Assembly (NCBI GenBank): GCA_024803745.1
Contig: JANJXV010000004.1
Coordinates: 46,065,358-46,129,357, forward strand
Length of the DNA: 64,000 nucleotides
Direction of reading: 5' to 3'
Source: Megascapheus bottae
Lineage: Eukaryota > Chordata > Mammalia > Rodentia > Geomyidae
The notes beneath the pieces were generated by a model. That model searched no databases. It was not told the origin of the DNA and saw only the letters and a list, made by a program, of their open reading frames with translations. Both the position numbers and the translations under genes were made by a program. Shown here piece by piece: positions 46,045 to 57,470 of this stretch (positions are counted from its first letter, which is position 1; every line of letters starts with the position of its first letter).

Positions 46045-47754
46045 CAGACCCTTTAGTACAGAGCAAAATTCAAAGCTGACCTTTAAAAAATCACAAAGTA
46101 ACTAAGAGAGCACGTATTTCCCATCAAAGTTGAGTTGTGATTTACAGGACAATTTCATTTAGTCATTTGAAAACAGCATCTAACCTAAGAAAACTGAACT
46201 TCAGAGTTTCTTTCTCTCAGAAGTGTAGTTGTCCTAGTCTGCATCGGCATACTCTCCAACATTCCTTAGCCCCTAATTAAATAAGAGAAGGAGAAAGCAT
46301 CAGGCTTGAGTTCAGGATAAATATCCCCGCTTGCAGAGGAGATGTTGCTTTAATGACTTGGAATATGTCCAGAAAGCTCAGACTGGCTAGCAGACAAATC
46401 TGACAGCTCCTGGATCTTGCAGCAATAACATTCTAACCAATTAAAAGCTGAGCTAGAAATAATGGTTTGTCACTGAGTGGTGTTTCAGAGACCAATTGGT
46501 CCACATTAACCAGAGGATTAACTTTTCTAACTGAATTTAAAGGTCATGGGGAAGCTGACTTCAATGAAAGGGAAAGGCATTAAATTAGGAGAGGAAACTT
46601 ACATATAGAAATTAGGTTAATATCTTTCCTATGTTATTTATAGACAACTAATAAAATTGCTGTCTTATTTTATGGCAGGAGTTCATAGTCAAGGATAAAT
46701 ATGTTCATTATAAAAAAGTTAAATGAGCAATCAGCTACTTCTAAAGCATTCCTCTAATGGAAAGGGCAGAGATGGATAGCCAGTATCCACAAGTGTGCTC
46801 ATGTTTTACAAAGTATTCTTGGCAGGCAAATCTAGCTTACTTTCACCATGGAATCAAAGTCAAGTTAATGATTTGACTTCTGATGGTGGGAACACTTGAG
46901 ATCAACAGATAACTAGGAGTAGAAGTGTCTTAGCTGAAATAGGGACATGCAGTTTAATGTTAAAATGATCTGTGGTGTAAAGTTCTTTCCTATCATACCA
47001 TAGGGCCTGGAAAGTAGTGGATTTTTAATAAACATTTGTTCAGAGAAGGTTGGTTGGGTTGGCAATAATTAGGAGGAGATAGAGAAAGCTTGGTCTTAGG
47101 AAAGCAGGATCTTGTTAGTGATTGGGAGGAATTCAAATATTCAAGTAACCCAGGCATTTTGAAAATCTATGGGACTAGATTTAAGTGACGCAGATCTGGA
47201 TGTGCAGATGAACCAACTTGTGTCAGGTATGTGAGGGAATTTAGAGAATCAGAAATTCCTTAAATATTGGAGAAAGTCTCAGAAAGATATGCCTGGCTCA
47301 ATTGGCTGTTTATTTATGTGACAAATGGTTATATGTAATCCTGAACTGATGTTAATAAGCCACTCTTTGCTCATTTCATCCAAGGAGCAGCAGATGTATT
47401 GGCATTAGTGAAATGCAAGGTATTCCCCTGGGAAGCTGGTCTCCTCCATGTTAGGAGCCCACAACCCAGAACTTCCAAATGGAAAAATGGCCCTGCATTT
47501 CTTCTCCCTTGTGGAAGCTTTATTTTCCTGTCATTTGCAAATTAATCCCTTTCATGTGTTCCTTCTTTTGAAAGATGCTTAAGTCGATGGAGTGTCTCTA
47601 ACCAAATACTACACACTGGGTGACTTATTTCTCTTAGTTCTGAAGGGTGGAAAGCCTAAATGCAAAGTAGTTTCCAAGGGTCCATTTTTTTTTCTTCATG
47701 GATGGCACATAATGTTCTTCCTTTGCAAAAGGAGCAAGACAGCTTTCTGGACCT
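46045..47754. other. Single-copy stretch, candidate conserved noncoding DNA
   Basis: 46200-46560 has no repeat signature and contains CCTAATTAAATAAGAG, CTGACAGCTCCTGG and ACCAATTGGTCC. No open frame with family features is present. Confidence 0.4.
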
Positions 47755-47960
47755 TTTTCGTCCTCCTTTTTTTTGTTATTTATCTTATATATTTTTAAAA
47801 TTATCGTTGAGTGGTTATTCAAAGGAGTTGTCATTTAACAAAGCAGTTTATGAAGACAGCATATCTTGATCAATGTCACTCTTTCAACATTCTCACCTAT
47901 CCTATCCTTCCCTTACTTACTTCTTCCTTGACTCTTGTTAATTTTGTAGGATATACATTG
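47755..47960 (-). mobile_element. Older L1 3' UTR-like fragment, antisense
   Basis: TCAAAGGAGTTGTCATTTAAC, GCAGTTTATGAAGACAGC and CTTGATCAATGTCACTC resemble the reversed 3' UTR of older rodent L1s and the 27.5-kb fragment. Confidence 0.5.
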
Positions 47961-48109
47961 GATTCTTAACTGTATTTCCTAGGGCTCCAAAGTCTCTGCC
48001 TCCTAATACTATCCCTCTGGAGAACAGATGTTAGCATAAATTTTGGAAGTGATACCAACATTTATGAAGACCAAACCCTTCCTTCAAAGCCTTGTTTAAG
48101 TTCTAGGAG

Positions 48110-48355
48110 CCCTTCTCAAATTCCCAGGATACTTCTTTCTTTCCTATTGTCCGTGGTGTATTATTTAGTACTTTTTATAGCCCTTCTCTAGTGAAGGCTC
48201 TCTGTTTGTGTCTGCCTCTTCTCTAAATCAGGAGCTTCTAAAGGGACAAAAGTTTTATTTTCATACTATTTTGGGGGGGCGGTATTTCCCAGAGTACCTG
48301 GCACAGTGAATTACACAGAGTAGTCACTTAACAAATGCTTATTGAATTGAATAGA
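48110..48355 (+). mobile_element. L2 3' end
   Basis: GTCTGCCTCTTCTCTAAATC, CAGGAGCTTCTAAAGGGACA, AGTACCTGGCACAGTGAATT and AGTAGTCACTTAACAAATGC fit the L2 tail in order. Confidence 0.8.
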
Positions 48356-49574
48356 ATAAAATAAGTTTGCCTCAGTTCAATCCTTTATCATTGACTTGAA
48401 AAGATGGAAAATCTGGCTTAAGCTAAAATCATATTCATGTTTGCAATACACTGTATCAGATAGACTGTTTAATATATTTGTTTTGAGTTTCTTATACAAC
48501 ATGGTTTCAATTCATAGATATACTGTATATTGGAGTGTGGAAGGGAATTACACAAGAGGCATCCTGTCTAAGGTCTATGGACTTTACAGAATTGCCTCTG
48601 CTTTGTAGGGGCCCCCAAAATGAGAGAAATAAAGCCCATCAAACTTTTTTTGAAAGCTGCTGGAGAAGGATAAAATACAAAAAGGTAATCATGCAGAAGC
48701 TGCGCCAGCCAGGCTTCCTAAGTTGTGTCAAACTGCCTGACTAGTTAGAGCTGTGTTTAGGGTGTCTCCATGCCTGCTTCTCTGGCCCTCCTTTCTTCCT
48801 CTGCTTAGGGAAGCTCACTCTCATTAAAAGGGATGGGAAACTAGCCACATCATTACATCCACTTAAGGCAGAGTTTAGCTGGGCAGTTGCCATTGTCAGT
48901 AAAAGCTGCCACTTTGGGATTTTTTTTTTGAGCCCTTATTGGCATCACAGTTTGGTTGGGATTTTTTTATTTGTCTTACTTTGAAATTTACATGTCTTCA
49001 GAACAACTAAAATTCACAAGAACAAACTAATTAATGGATTCCATTTTTGACAGCTACAAGAAGACGGATGAGAAAGTAACATGCTTCTGGCAGTGTGTTA
49101 TCAATTGGGAGGCAACAGTGCATTCGCTCTATGTGGAACAGTGAACTGGAACCGACACTGACAGATGACACAGCCCTTTGACAGTGATGCCTGTACGAGC
49201 TGACAGCTCCACTTGCAGTCAGTCAAGCCCATGCTTTGCAGTGGAATTTTAACAGGCTTGATTTGCAGAATATGCTTTGCCTACTACTCAGCTAGTAGTA
49301 GAAGTGAAGAAAAATTTCAAAGCCTTCACGGCAAGAGTGGATTCTAGGAGCTGTTAGCCAGCCTTCTGTTTCCCCTCAAAGCTAATGATAATAATGGTAA
49401 ATAAAGCATCATCTTGGGAGTGGGGTTCTACAGGCTGTGGAAGAAAGGAGAAATCTTCCACCTTTAATAACAGGTTTTCTGTAAAGCAAGGTAATTCATA
49501 TGTTAGTCAAAATCCCTCGGGATAGCACATCAAATTTCTTAAGTTAATTATGATTTAATCAGGAAAAAAACCAC
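48356..49574. other. Single-copy stretch, candidate enhancer-like DNA
   Basis: 48985-49330 is repeat-free, retains several CpGs and carries four TGACAG motifs (49048, 49159, 49179, 49201). No coding evidence. Confidence 0.4.
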
Positions 49575-49575
49575 A

Positions 49576-49621
<46 letters not shown>

Positions 49622-49640
49622 TGTGTGTGTGTGTGTGCGC
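49575..49640. repeat. (TG)n microsatellite
   Basis: About 30 TG units with one TA and terminal GCGC. Confidence 0.95.
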
Positions 49641-50511
49641 ACATCTTCATAAAGGAGACTGATGGACCTAATTATTCTTTTTAAATTTATTGATCATAAA
49701 ATACTTCAAAATTCTAAGAAATATTTTTCTTTAAAAGAATGATTTTTGCTTATTCCCTTCCAGATTATGTCATTCATTTTGTGTTACCTTTTTTTTTTTT
49801 GCAATTTCTTCTCTCTGAATAAAATGAGTGCATGATGCTGGTTTTCTTTGTGACTTTTGTAAAGTTCCTATGCTATATTTCAATTCCTTCACCAATAAAA
49901 TGTAGCTAATCACCCTGTCACCACCAGCATCCCTCACAGGCTGAGAGCAAGAAATAAGGGCACCAGGGGTCACAAACCAGTGACTGGAAGGCCAAATTGG
50001 ACTGGCAGGGGTGTTGTGAATTTTTTGCATTTGAGTGCCCCTAGGCTGGGCAGGCACCTTCCAGTTTATGTAGCCTCTGCTCCCTGTCTAACACTGCGTC
50101 TCTCTACACATTTATGTTACTTGCCTTGGCCCTGAAGGCAATTGAATTTATGACTGCAGCATTATCAACCAATGTATTCTCACTACTCCTCATGGAAACA
50201 CATAGTGACTCTAACACTGTTAATTGCAAGAGACTTAACATAAATAGAAGAAATCAGTCGAATTTGTGGTGAATAGGGAAATACACAATTACAAAGAATA
50301 GCTAAAGAAGAAAAGTAGTACTGATATATAATGCAAGCTTTGTTCCAAGAGCCATAAACTAGCATTGAGAAACTCACCCTCACTAATCCTTACCTCCACT
50401 TCTCATCACCCATGCCTCAATGAGCATGTCACAGGGAGCTGAGACCTACACTTGTGATGCCCTCAAAAATAAATGACTCACATTTATCAAGCCAATTAAG
50501 AGAACTGACCC
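49641..50511. other. Single-copy stretch, nothing recognised
   Basis: No signature is seen. Confidence 0.4.
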
Positions 50512-50817
50512 AACAGCTACAGTTCAAATGTTGGTCCTTCCCAAAATTTATGTTGGAATCTTCCACAATATAAAAGGGTAGGACCTTTAAAGAATGACAG
50601 GGTTACAGGATCTACGCCTTCATGAGTAGTTATGAAAAGATGAATCCTTCCCCTTCCTAGCTCTCACTGTCTTACTTTCAGGATGTCACCGTGAGATGCT
50701 GACAATGTGATAGTCAACTTCCCAAACTTCAGAATTGTGTGTGAGTACATTTCTGGTAATTTATAAACTACACAGTGTCTGGTACTTTATTACAGCATTA
50801 TAAAATGAACTAAGACA
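50512..50817 (+). mobile_element. MaLR LTR (MLT1/MST-like)
   Basis: CAGTTCAAATGTTGGTCC, CCCAAAATTTATGTTGGAA, AAGGGTAGGACCTTTAAAG, GGTAATTTATAAACTACACA, TATTACAGCATTATAAAATG and AACTAAGACA follow the LTR from 5' to 3'. Confidence 0.8.
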
Positions 50818-50824
50818 TTGTGTC

Positions 50825-51091
50825 AAGATTTTCAAGTGTAACTGGGCGCAGTGGCTCATGCCTGCTACCCTAGCTACTCAGGAGGCTGAGTTCTAAGGAT
50901 TGCAGTGCAAAGCCAGCCTGAGCACTACAAGTCCGTGAGATGCTTATCCCCAATTAAACGCCAGAAAACCAGAAGTGTGGCTGTTGCTCAAGGGGTAGAG
51001 TGGTAGCCTTAAGCTGAAGAGCTCAGGGTCAATACCCAGGCCCAGAGTTCAAGTCCCACGATGGACAAAAAAAAAGATTTTTCAAGTGTAA
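50825..51091 (+). mobile_element. B1-Geo SINE with 17-18 bp TSD
   Basis: AAGATTTTCAAGTGTAA at 50825-50841 and AAGATTTTTCAAGTGTAA at 51074-51091 flank SINE 50842-51073. The head GGGCGCAGTGGCTCATGCC keeps a CpG. Confidence 0.95.
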
Positions 51092-51254
51092 TGGCACCTA
51101 CAATGGCTGAGTGCTAGTAGGAGGTCTTGTGATGAATGGTAGATGTCATGGGGTAGAATGTGTGTCTGGGTCAGCAGTCATGTCTCCAGAAAGAAGCAGG
51201 GAATGCTAGAGTGAAACTCAGATCTTCAGAAATTCCGTTGCAAGAACCACAAAG

Positions 51255-51439
51255 GAGCCAGGTGTGGGGGCCTATGCTTAGAATCTCAGCAACTCAGAAA
51301 ATAGAGGTTTGCTAGTTTAAGGCCAACCTAGCAAGTTAGCATAAAGCATATCTCAACCACAAAACATAAACAAAGAAGCTGGAGGCATGGCCCAAGGAAT
51401 AGAGTGTTTGGTTAGCAAGAGGCTCTAGAATTCCCAGTA

Positions 51440-51440
<1 letters not shown>
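51255..51440 (+). mobile_element. B1-ID dimer, diverged
   Basis: AGCCAGGTGTGGGGGCCTAT, TTTAAGGCCAACCTAGCAAG (B1), then GCTGGAGGCATGGCCCAAGG and GGTTAGCAAGAGGCTCTAG (ID). No Geo half. Confidence 0.75.

Positions 51441-51480
<40 letters not shown>
51441..51480. repeat. (CA)n microsatellite
   Basis: About 19 units at the tail of the B1-ID dimer. Confidence 0.95.
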
Positions 51481-51481
<1 letters not shown>

Positions 51482-52252
51482 CCCTGAGGGTATGCCCTCA
51501 AGGTGACTTAAACATGTCCTACTAGACTCAACCCCTTCAGAAAGCTCTGCCACCACGAACACCATTTGGTGTGGAACAAGCTTTCCATCATAATCAACAC
51601 TGGGAAGGAATTCAAACCATACCCACACTATAGCAGAAACCAGTCTTCATGTCTGTATAATGATAGATACTCCAAAAAGTGACAGGGAAGGCATATAGAG
51701 CGCTGAGCTTTTGAAATGTCTTGAGGAAAGAATGGTTCATGGTAAAGGAAGGGGCATCATTTTAAGCAGAGTGAATAGTTTGCACAGAAGTTCAGAGCAG
51801 AGAAAGACTGGAGTTATCATAGTTAGAATAGAGCCCATGCATTTCATAACAAGAAAATAAGGCTGAGTTCCTTGGATTAACCACATGTACAAGGTGTTAG
51901 AGCATGCCAATTTGTAAGGAAACACATTTCACACATGGCATACAAAAGTTAAGTAAAATATAATGACCTTTCATTTGTTTTTATGTTCATTGGGCATTCG
52001 TTTCATAAAGTAAGTACTGCTATTATTCTATGACCCATGATGAAAAGGAAAACTTCTCAGTTTACATTTCACTCATCATAGCCTTGAATATTAAAAGAAG
52101 CTTACATGCTCCATTAAGTAGAAAATAATTTCCTTCCATGCTTTGAATTTGTCTAGGGTGTGGTTTCCTGTGAGGACAAGTTCAACTGATAAGCTTGAAG
52201 AATTCTAATTAAGAGACAAGGTAATTTCAAAGGTTTGGTGTTTAATAGATTA
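51481..52252. other. Single-copy stretch, nothing recognised
   Basis: No signature is seen. Confidence 0.4.
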
Positions 52253-52492
52253 CTCACATTTTTTTTTGATGTGTCATGGGGCTTGAACTCAGCCTGGGTT
52301 CTGTCCCTGAGCTTTCCAGCTCAAGGCTTCTGCCTTACCCCTGAGCCAAGCCCCACTTCCCATTTTTCTAGAGGTTATTTGGAAATAAGAGTCTCAGGTC
52401 TTTTTGTGCCTGGGCTGGCTTTGAACCTTGATCCTCAGATCTCAGCCTCCTGAATAGGATTACAGGAGTGAGCTACCATGCCTTGCTCACAT
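52253..52492 (-). mobile_element. B1-Geo SINE, antisense
   Basis: On plus: GTGTCATGGGGCTTGAACTC, TGGAAATAAGAGTCTCAGG, CTTTGAACCTTGATCCTCAG, GATTACAGGAGTGAGCTACC. CTCACAT at 52253-52259 and 52486-52492 is a likely short TSD. Confidence 0.88.
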
Positions 52493-52908
52493 ATTTTTTA
52501 ATAATTTTTATTGTGATTAATAGAAGGAATACATTATATTCACCAGATAGAAGGTGCATAACTTCACAAACATTGATACCCTTTCTCATGACATGGTCCC
52601 CATTTCCCTCCCACCCTTCTCCCGCTTATCTTGATTTTCCCCCCTTCCCTATCCAATTTCAAATAACCAATTAAGCACATATAAAATCTATCAGATAACA
52701 AGGTGAAAAATTGTAACAATATGAGATAGCCAAGGGGTGGCAAAAGAGATGAGTGATAACATAGTACATTAAGGACCACAGTCATTCATTATATGGCTTT
52801 TGTTTCCTTATCCTGGAGGTCCTTACATTTAGTGTCATACTATTTGGCCTAATGTCTCTAGATTTTGTTCTATTGTAAATCTCTGCTAGGAGTGGCTCAA
52901 ATATTTTT
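52485..52908 (-). mobile_element. L1 3' UTR fragment, antisense
   Basis: GCTCACATATTTTT at 52485-52498 and GCTCAAATATTTTT at 52895-52908 flank a 3' UTR-only L1. On plus it has TTTATTGTGATTAATAGAAG and the C-rich tract near 52610-52645. It abuts the preceding SINE. Confidence 0.88.
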
Positions 52909-54325
52909 AAGACATTTTATTCACCCTTTGATTTCTTGAACCTCCACTTATTTTTGAGGTCCAAATTTGTGATTTCTATAACTATTAAATTTTACTTGGC
53001 CAACCTCTTAGCTCAGAGATGAAAATTATTATACATATGCCAGTAAGAGATATTTAATTATTGTCTACCTTGCTTAGAATAATGTATTAATGATATTTGT
53101 TGGACATCCATCTGTTCTAACAAAGCAGTTGATAATGCAAAAAAGATAATGATAGAAAATAAATTTCATCATCAAATTGATACCTTTTGCTGTGTTTCTC
53201 TTTTTCTTTAATTTTTGAGCAATCTATTTTTATTTGCAAAGCCCAATTACATGATAGAAAAGCAAAATATGGCTATAATAGAATATACTCTGATTACATG
53301 ATAGTTTTAAATGAGATGAGTAAAACTCCAAAAAGTTATAAGAAAATTTTCTGACAGATAAAAGGTGACAGAACCAAAATTAAAATGAACACTGTTAGCA
53401 GGAAGCAAGGATATATCCAAACCAAGTGGGATCGCCATGCACTGACTACATCCAGCCCACCACTCGGGTTTCTTGCTGCCACTTTCATGGACCACACACC
53501 ACTGCATTCAGTGGAACAGAAATCCTGTTTGCAGGAAAGCCACACATTGTACGGGAGACAGAAAATTAAAACTTTCAGCAAATAGATAGGAGTTAGTTAT
53601 CTTGCTAACCATGGCTGGCTACTACATCTGCCATAAAACAACAACAACAAACAAAACACCAGGCTAGCAAGTGGTTATTGTTAGGACATAACCCTAAGCA
53701 CTCTGCTTTCAAGACAGGATTATGGATGGCAGAGATGAGAAATAATTATTTCTGCATTTAGTAGGTTCTATATTTGGAACATCCAATCTTAAAATTAATT
53801 AGCAACTCTTTTGATTATTTTGGTATACCTAAATGAAGTACTTTGTATTATAAATTAAAAAAATCATTGTGTGGTATCATATTGGTCAGTGTATTACACT
53901 TTCCTCATAAGGCAGGATAAAGCTGAATGGAGAGGACAAGAAATTTTATCGACACTAAATAGCACTCATTTAATAGGAATTCCTTCATAAGCTTTATAGC
54001 TAGGAATGGATATATTAACTAGAAATATTCACTGCTTATTTTTTTAGAATTTCAAATGCACAAGAAGCTATTTGAAAAAGTGAGGAAGAGGAGAGGAGAG
54101 ACATTCATACTCTGCTTTGTGTCCCTACCACGGTGCATAATGTTCTAATGAAGAAAAGTTGTGTGTGGCTCATATAGTTTTAAAGGTTCAAAACTGATGT
54201 GTGAAGGCCATGCCATATTACTACACCATACCTGTGTGTCTGTATGGTAATGCCACTGTGAAACATCTGCGTATCACAAATGAATGCTGATTAAAAGAGG
54301 GAAAAAAGCCTATTAATTCTCTCCC
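52909..54325. other. Single-copy stretch
   Basis: A phrase ATTACATGATAG repeats at about 53248 and 53293. (CAA)n-like text near 53640. No gene is seen. Confidence 0.4.
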
Positions 54326-54326
54326 C

Positions 54327-54439
54327 CCTCTCTCTCATCATGGGTTCTCTCTCTCTTTCTTGTGAGTCATGGGCACTCTCTTTCTCATGGGCTCTCTCTC
54401 TCTTTCTCGTGGGTCATGGTCTCTTTCTCGTGGGTCATG

Positions 54440-54488
<49 letters not shown>

Positions 54489-54525
54489 GTCTCTCTGTCT
54501 CTCTCTGTCTCTCTCTCTCTCTTCT
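54327..54525. repeat. CT-rich array with GTGGGTCATG minisatellite units
   Basis: Units of the form CTCTTTCTCGTGGGTCATG recur at least four times (54350-54440), followed by (CT)n. Confidence 0.85.
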
Positions 54526-54855
54526 GGTCTTAATTTTGGATTCAGTTGCTTCTCTGTTCTTCTGGGACTTTACAGAATGGATCCACAGGAGCTAGGAAAA
54601 ACCACACAACACACAGCTCAGTGTACCCACCATCTTTCTGCTGACACGGCCTTTTCTCCTTGCTCAAAATACAGATGTCCTTCCCCTTTTCTTTTCATCA
54701 GTTGTTTGGAAAGCATTTTTCTATCTGTGTTAGATAGTGCCTAGTACTGAAGAAGCAGGGGAGGGAGCAGGCTCAGATTCGCCAGTGGAGATGATAGTAT
54801 AAGCAGAACTGTGTTCAATGTGACACACAATGTGCCTTCATTGGAAACTTAGTAA
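54526..54855. other. Single-copy stretch, nothing recognised
   Basis: No signature is seen. Confidence 0.35.
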
Positions 54856-55165
54856 GGTAACCCAATTCAAATCCAACTGGAAGACTTTCCTTGAGCAAGT
54901 CTTAAGCAGACACCTGAACAATGAGTGGGAATTGGCCAATGAAGAGTGGAAATGTGCCCCTGGCCGATGGCACAGTGTATGTGAGGTACACAGGCAAACA
55001 AATGTGAAGGAAGTCCAGAAAGCCTTGAATATAGGACACTTGTGGAGGATGGTGGCCCTGAAACTGAAGCCAAAGAGATAGGCAAGGGGCTAGACCACTG
55101 GACGCAGAAATTACACTAAGCTGAGATTTTATTCTTAGAACAACAGAGGAGCCATTCTAGTAACT
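54856..55165 (-). mobile_element. L2 fragment, antisense
   Basis: On plus: CACCTGAACAATGAGTGGGA, GAGATAGGCAAGGGGCTAGA, GAGATTTTATTCTTAGAAC, AGGAGCCATTCTAG. This is the typical order of a reversed L2. The 83-codon frame inside it is chance. Confidence 0.7.
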
Positions 55166-56885
55166 TCTACTTAAAGCTAATATATGAACTATGTCCCCCC
55201 CTTGATATTATAGGCAAGAATTGAAAGAGGAACATACTTCATTTTTCACTGAAAAAAATGTAAGATAATTCTGCTCATCCCATTCTGTGTCTGAGTCTTC
55301 CTCTAACAGAAGAATTTCCCAGTATCAAGGGCTCTGTCCCAACAATGATTTTCTTAAGGTCTGTCTGTCTTCTTCAGCTTTCCACTCCTTTCTCAAGTGC
55401 ATCCTCATGATTAAACATATACATACAGAGTACCTACTGTTGCCACTGAGCTTCGTATAGAAGATAGAATGGTGGCACAAACACACTCTGCCTGCTCAGT
55501 TGGAATTTACATTTCCTAAAGAAAACACTATATAAGTAAATAACAGATATTTCCCCAGTGATGAAGAAGTAAAAGTTTATATGCACACAACAACTTTTTT
55601 CCTAGAAACAACACTTCAGAGAATGCAGATCTAGATTGGAATGAATAATTGGCTCATGTTTCAGCCCTGTTGACATGATGATAAATAAATATTTAGGCAA
55701 GTTATAAACTGATGTGTGAAGGCCACAGCAGTATCTTAACTTCCCCTTTCCCTCTCTCAGCTTTACTCAGAAATGTTTTGTGAACATGTTTCAAACTGCT
55801 GTAGTATACTGTCACACCAAAGGCGGATTTCCAGGAAAAAAGAATGTGACAGCAGTTTCCCTGCCACCACAGAGATGAATGCTTTCCAGTTATTTATATT
55901 CCATAGTGTGTGACTCCACAGCATGTCTGAGGTGTTAGAGAGAAGAGAATAAGGCCCTTTCACTAAGGGGGAGAAGAAGCAAGCACATGGCTACAAAAAG
56001 AGGAGAGAATGAAATGCATGCATTCTTACACAGAATTCGTTAAGGAATCATAGCAATTAAACTTTACTGGTTAAATATATATCATATATATTGTAGGCTG
56101 ATGCCATGTAAGGTTGACTCCAATATTAGGACAATTATATAGTCTGTTCACTGACTACTTTCATACTGGATGGTACACAAAGATGCCAAAGAACAGATAT
56201 TCAATGAGATATGAAGCATTTGTACTGTGGTTTAGTTCCATGCCCCTCCTTCAGCTTTGTGGAGTTATTTATCTCCCAGTTGGATTCACTGATCTGTGAT
56301 CCAGACAGCCCTTACTTAGCCAAGGCAACCCTTGAGATTGGGTTTACATGTACTGGAAAGTCATATGCCAGCAAAAGTGCTGCAGAAATTTTTAAATTAA
56401 ATTTGTACTGATGTCCTAAAACCTGACTCTGCTTGTAAATGAGACGTTAGCTTTAAAGCAATGTATCCATGGTACAATTTCATACCTATAGATTGATTCA
56501 GATTTCTCAGAGTACCAGGCTCCTAACTTTCCACAGTGTCCAGGGTTGTATCTTATGCAATCCCTACTTTAAACATATTTGGGAGGTACAAAATGGAAGC
56601 TTATGCCAAGACTACATTGTTTAATTCATAATGGTGGAATTTTAGTTTAGCTCAACAACAATAATTTCAACATTTCTCAAATTGCAATTCAGAAACCACA
56701 AAGAAATATGATTGGAAATTATTTTTCTTAATATGGATGAACAATTACAGTTATTATCCTGTATTAAGTCATTCATAAGCAAGCATTATTCTTAACAGAC
56801 ATCCACAAGCATTATTTTATTGTACTGACCTGGGAGATTAGTACAATCATCTCATTTTACAGATGGAGCAGTTTAAATATCCTGA
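55166..56885. other. Single-copy stretch, one possible L2/MIR-like relic
   Basis: 55415-55550 (GAGTACCTACTGTTGCCACT, TCAGTTGGAATTTACATTTC) resembles an old L2/MIR-type repeat. Nothing else is recognised. Confidence 0.35.
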
Positions 56886-56887
56886 TG

Positions 56888-56888
<1 letters not shown>

Positions 56889-56918
<30 letters not shown>

Positions 56919-56969
56919 CTTCTTCTTCTTCTTCTTCTTCTTCTTCTTCTTCTTCTTCTCCTTCTTCTC
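56889..56969. repeat. (TTC)n microsatellite
   Basis: About 26 TTC units, then ATT/AGT units to 57000, all on the reversed tail side of a Geo half. Confidence 0.95.
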
Positions 56970-57006
56970 TTATTATTATTATTAGTATTAGTATTAGTAT
57001 TATTGT

Positions 57007-57085
57007 GGTTGTGGGACTTGAACTCAGGGCCTGGACCCTGTCCCTGAAATCCTTTGCTCTAGGTATTCTACCACTTCACCCACCT
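57007..57085 (-). mobile_element. Geo right-monomer fragment
   Basis: On plus: TTGTGGGACTTGAACTCAGG, GCTCTAGGTATTCTACCAC. The left monomer is missing. Confidence 0.75.
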
Positions 57086-57144
57086 AAGTACATAGGACCA
57101 TATGTACTTGGCATTCATTTGGGCATACCCAAATGAATGCCAAG
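57086..57144. repeat. Two adjoining perfect hairpins
   Basis: AAGTACAT (57086-57093) pairs with ATGTACTT (57102-57109). CTTGGCATTCATTTGGG (57107-57123) pairs with its exact complement at 57128-57144 across the loop CATA. Confidence 0.95.
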
Positions 57145-57470
57145 AATTGGAAATGAAAGGTTCTTATTATGTCCTACATGTAGTTATTTCTATTGTTTTC
57201 TTTCTGTTCTGGTGTTCTGTACCCTTTGTCTTGTGTATAAGTTTATCTGATCCATGGAAGGGAAAGGGAATCAGAAACAGCAGGACAAAGGAGAACTAAT
57301 GCAACAATGATACTCATTAGACACTATGATGGAAATGAACTTTATAACGTGGGAGGACCGGAACATGGAAGGGTAAGAGGGAGAAAATGAGAGAGGGAAG
57401 AGTGTTTAAAAACATTACCTTACTGATGTGACTGAAACCCTCATGTTCATAACCTTTGCAATAATTTTTT
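57145..57470 (+). mobile_element. Older L1 3' UTR, sense
   Basis: TGTGTATAAGTTTATCTGATC, GAAAGGGAATCAGAAACAGC, CACTATGATGGAAATGAAC, GTGACTGAAACCCTCATG and CCTTTGCAATAATTTTTT form a 3' UTR different from the young L1 family. Confidence 0.65.

Noticed and set aside
47000..47250. Possible MIR or L2 relic
   Set aside because: Only scattered short phrases match, not enough to assign.
54327..54525. Regularly spaced short repeats that might suggest a CRISPR-like array
   Set aside because: Units are contiguous, CT-rich and slippage-derived, with no unique spacers; the DNA is mammalian.
54830..55081. 83-codon plus frame without repeats
   Set aside because: The DNA follows a reversed L2 element; the frame has no conserved domain.
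57107..57144. Possible microRNA precursor
   Set aside because: The stem is only 17 bp with a 4-base loop, shorter than a typical precursor, and its flanks do not extend the pairing beyond the small adjoining hairpin.
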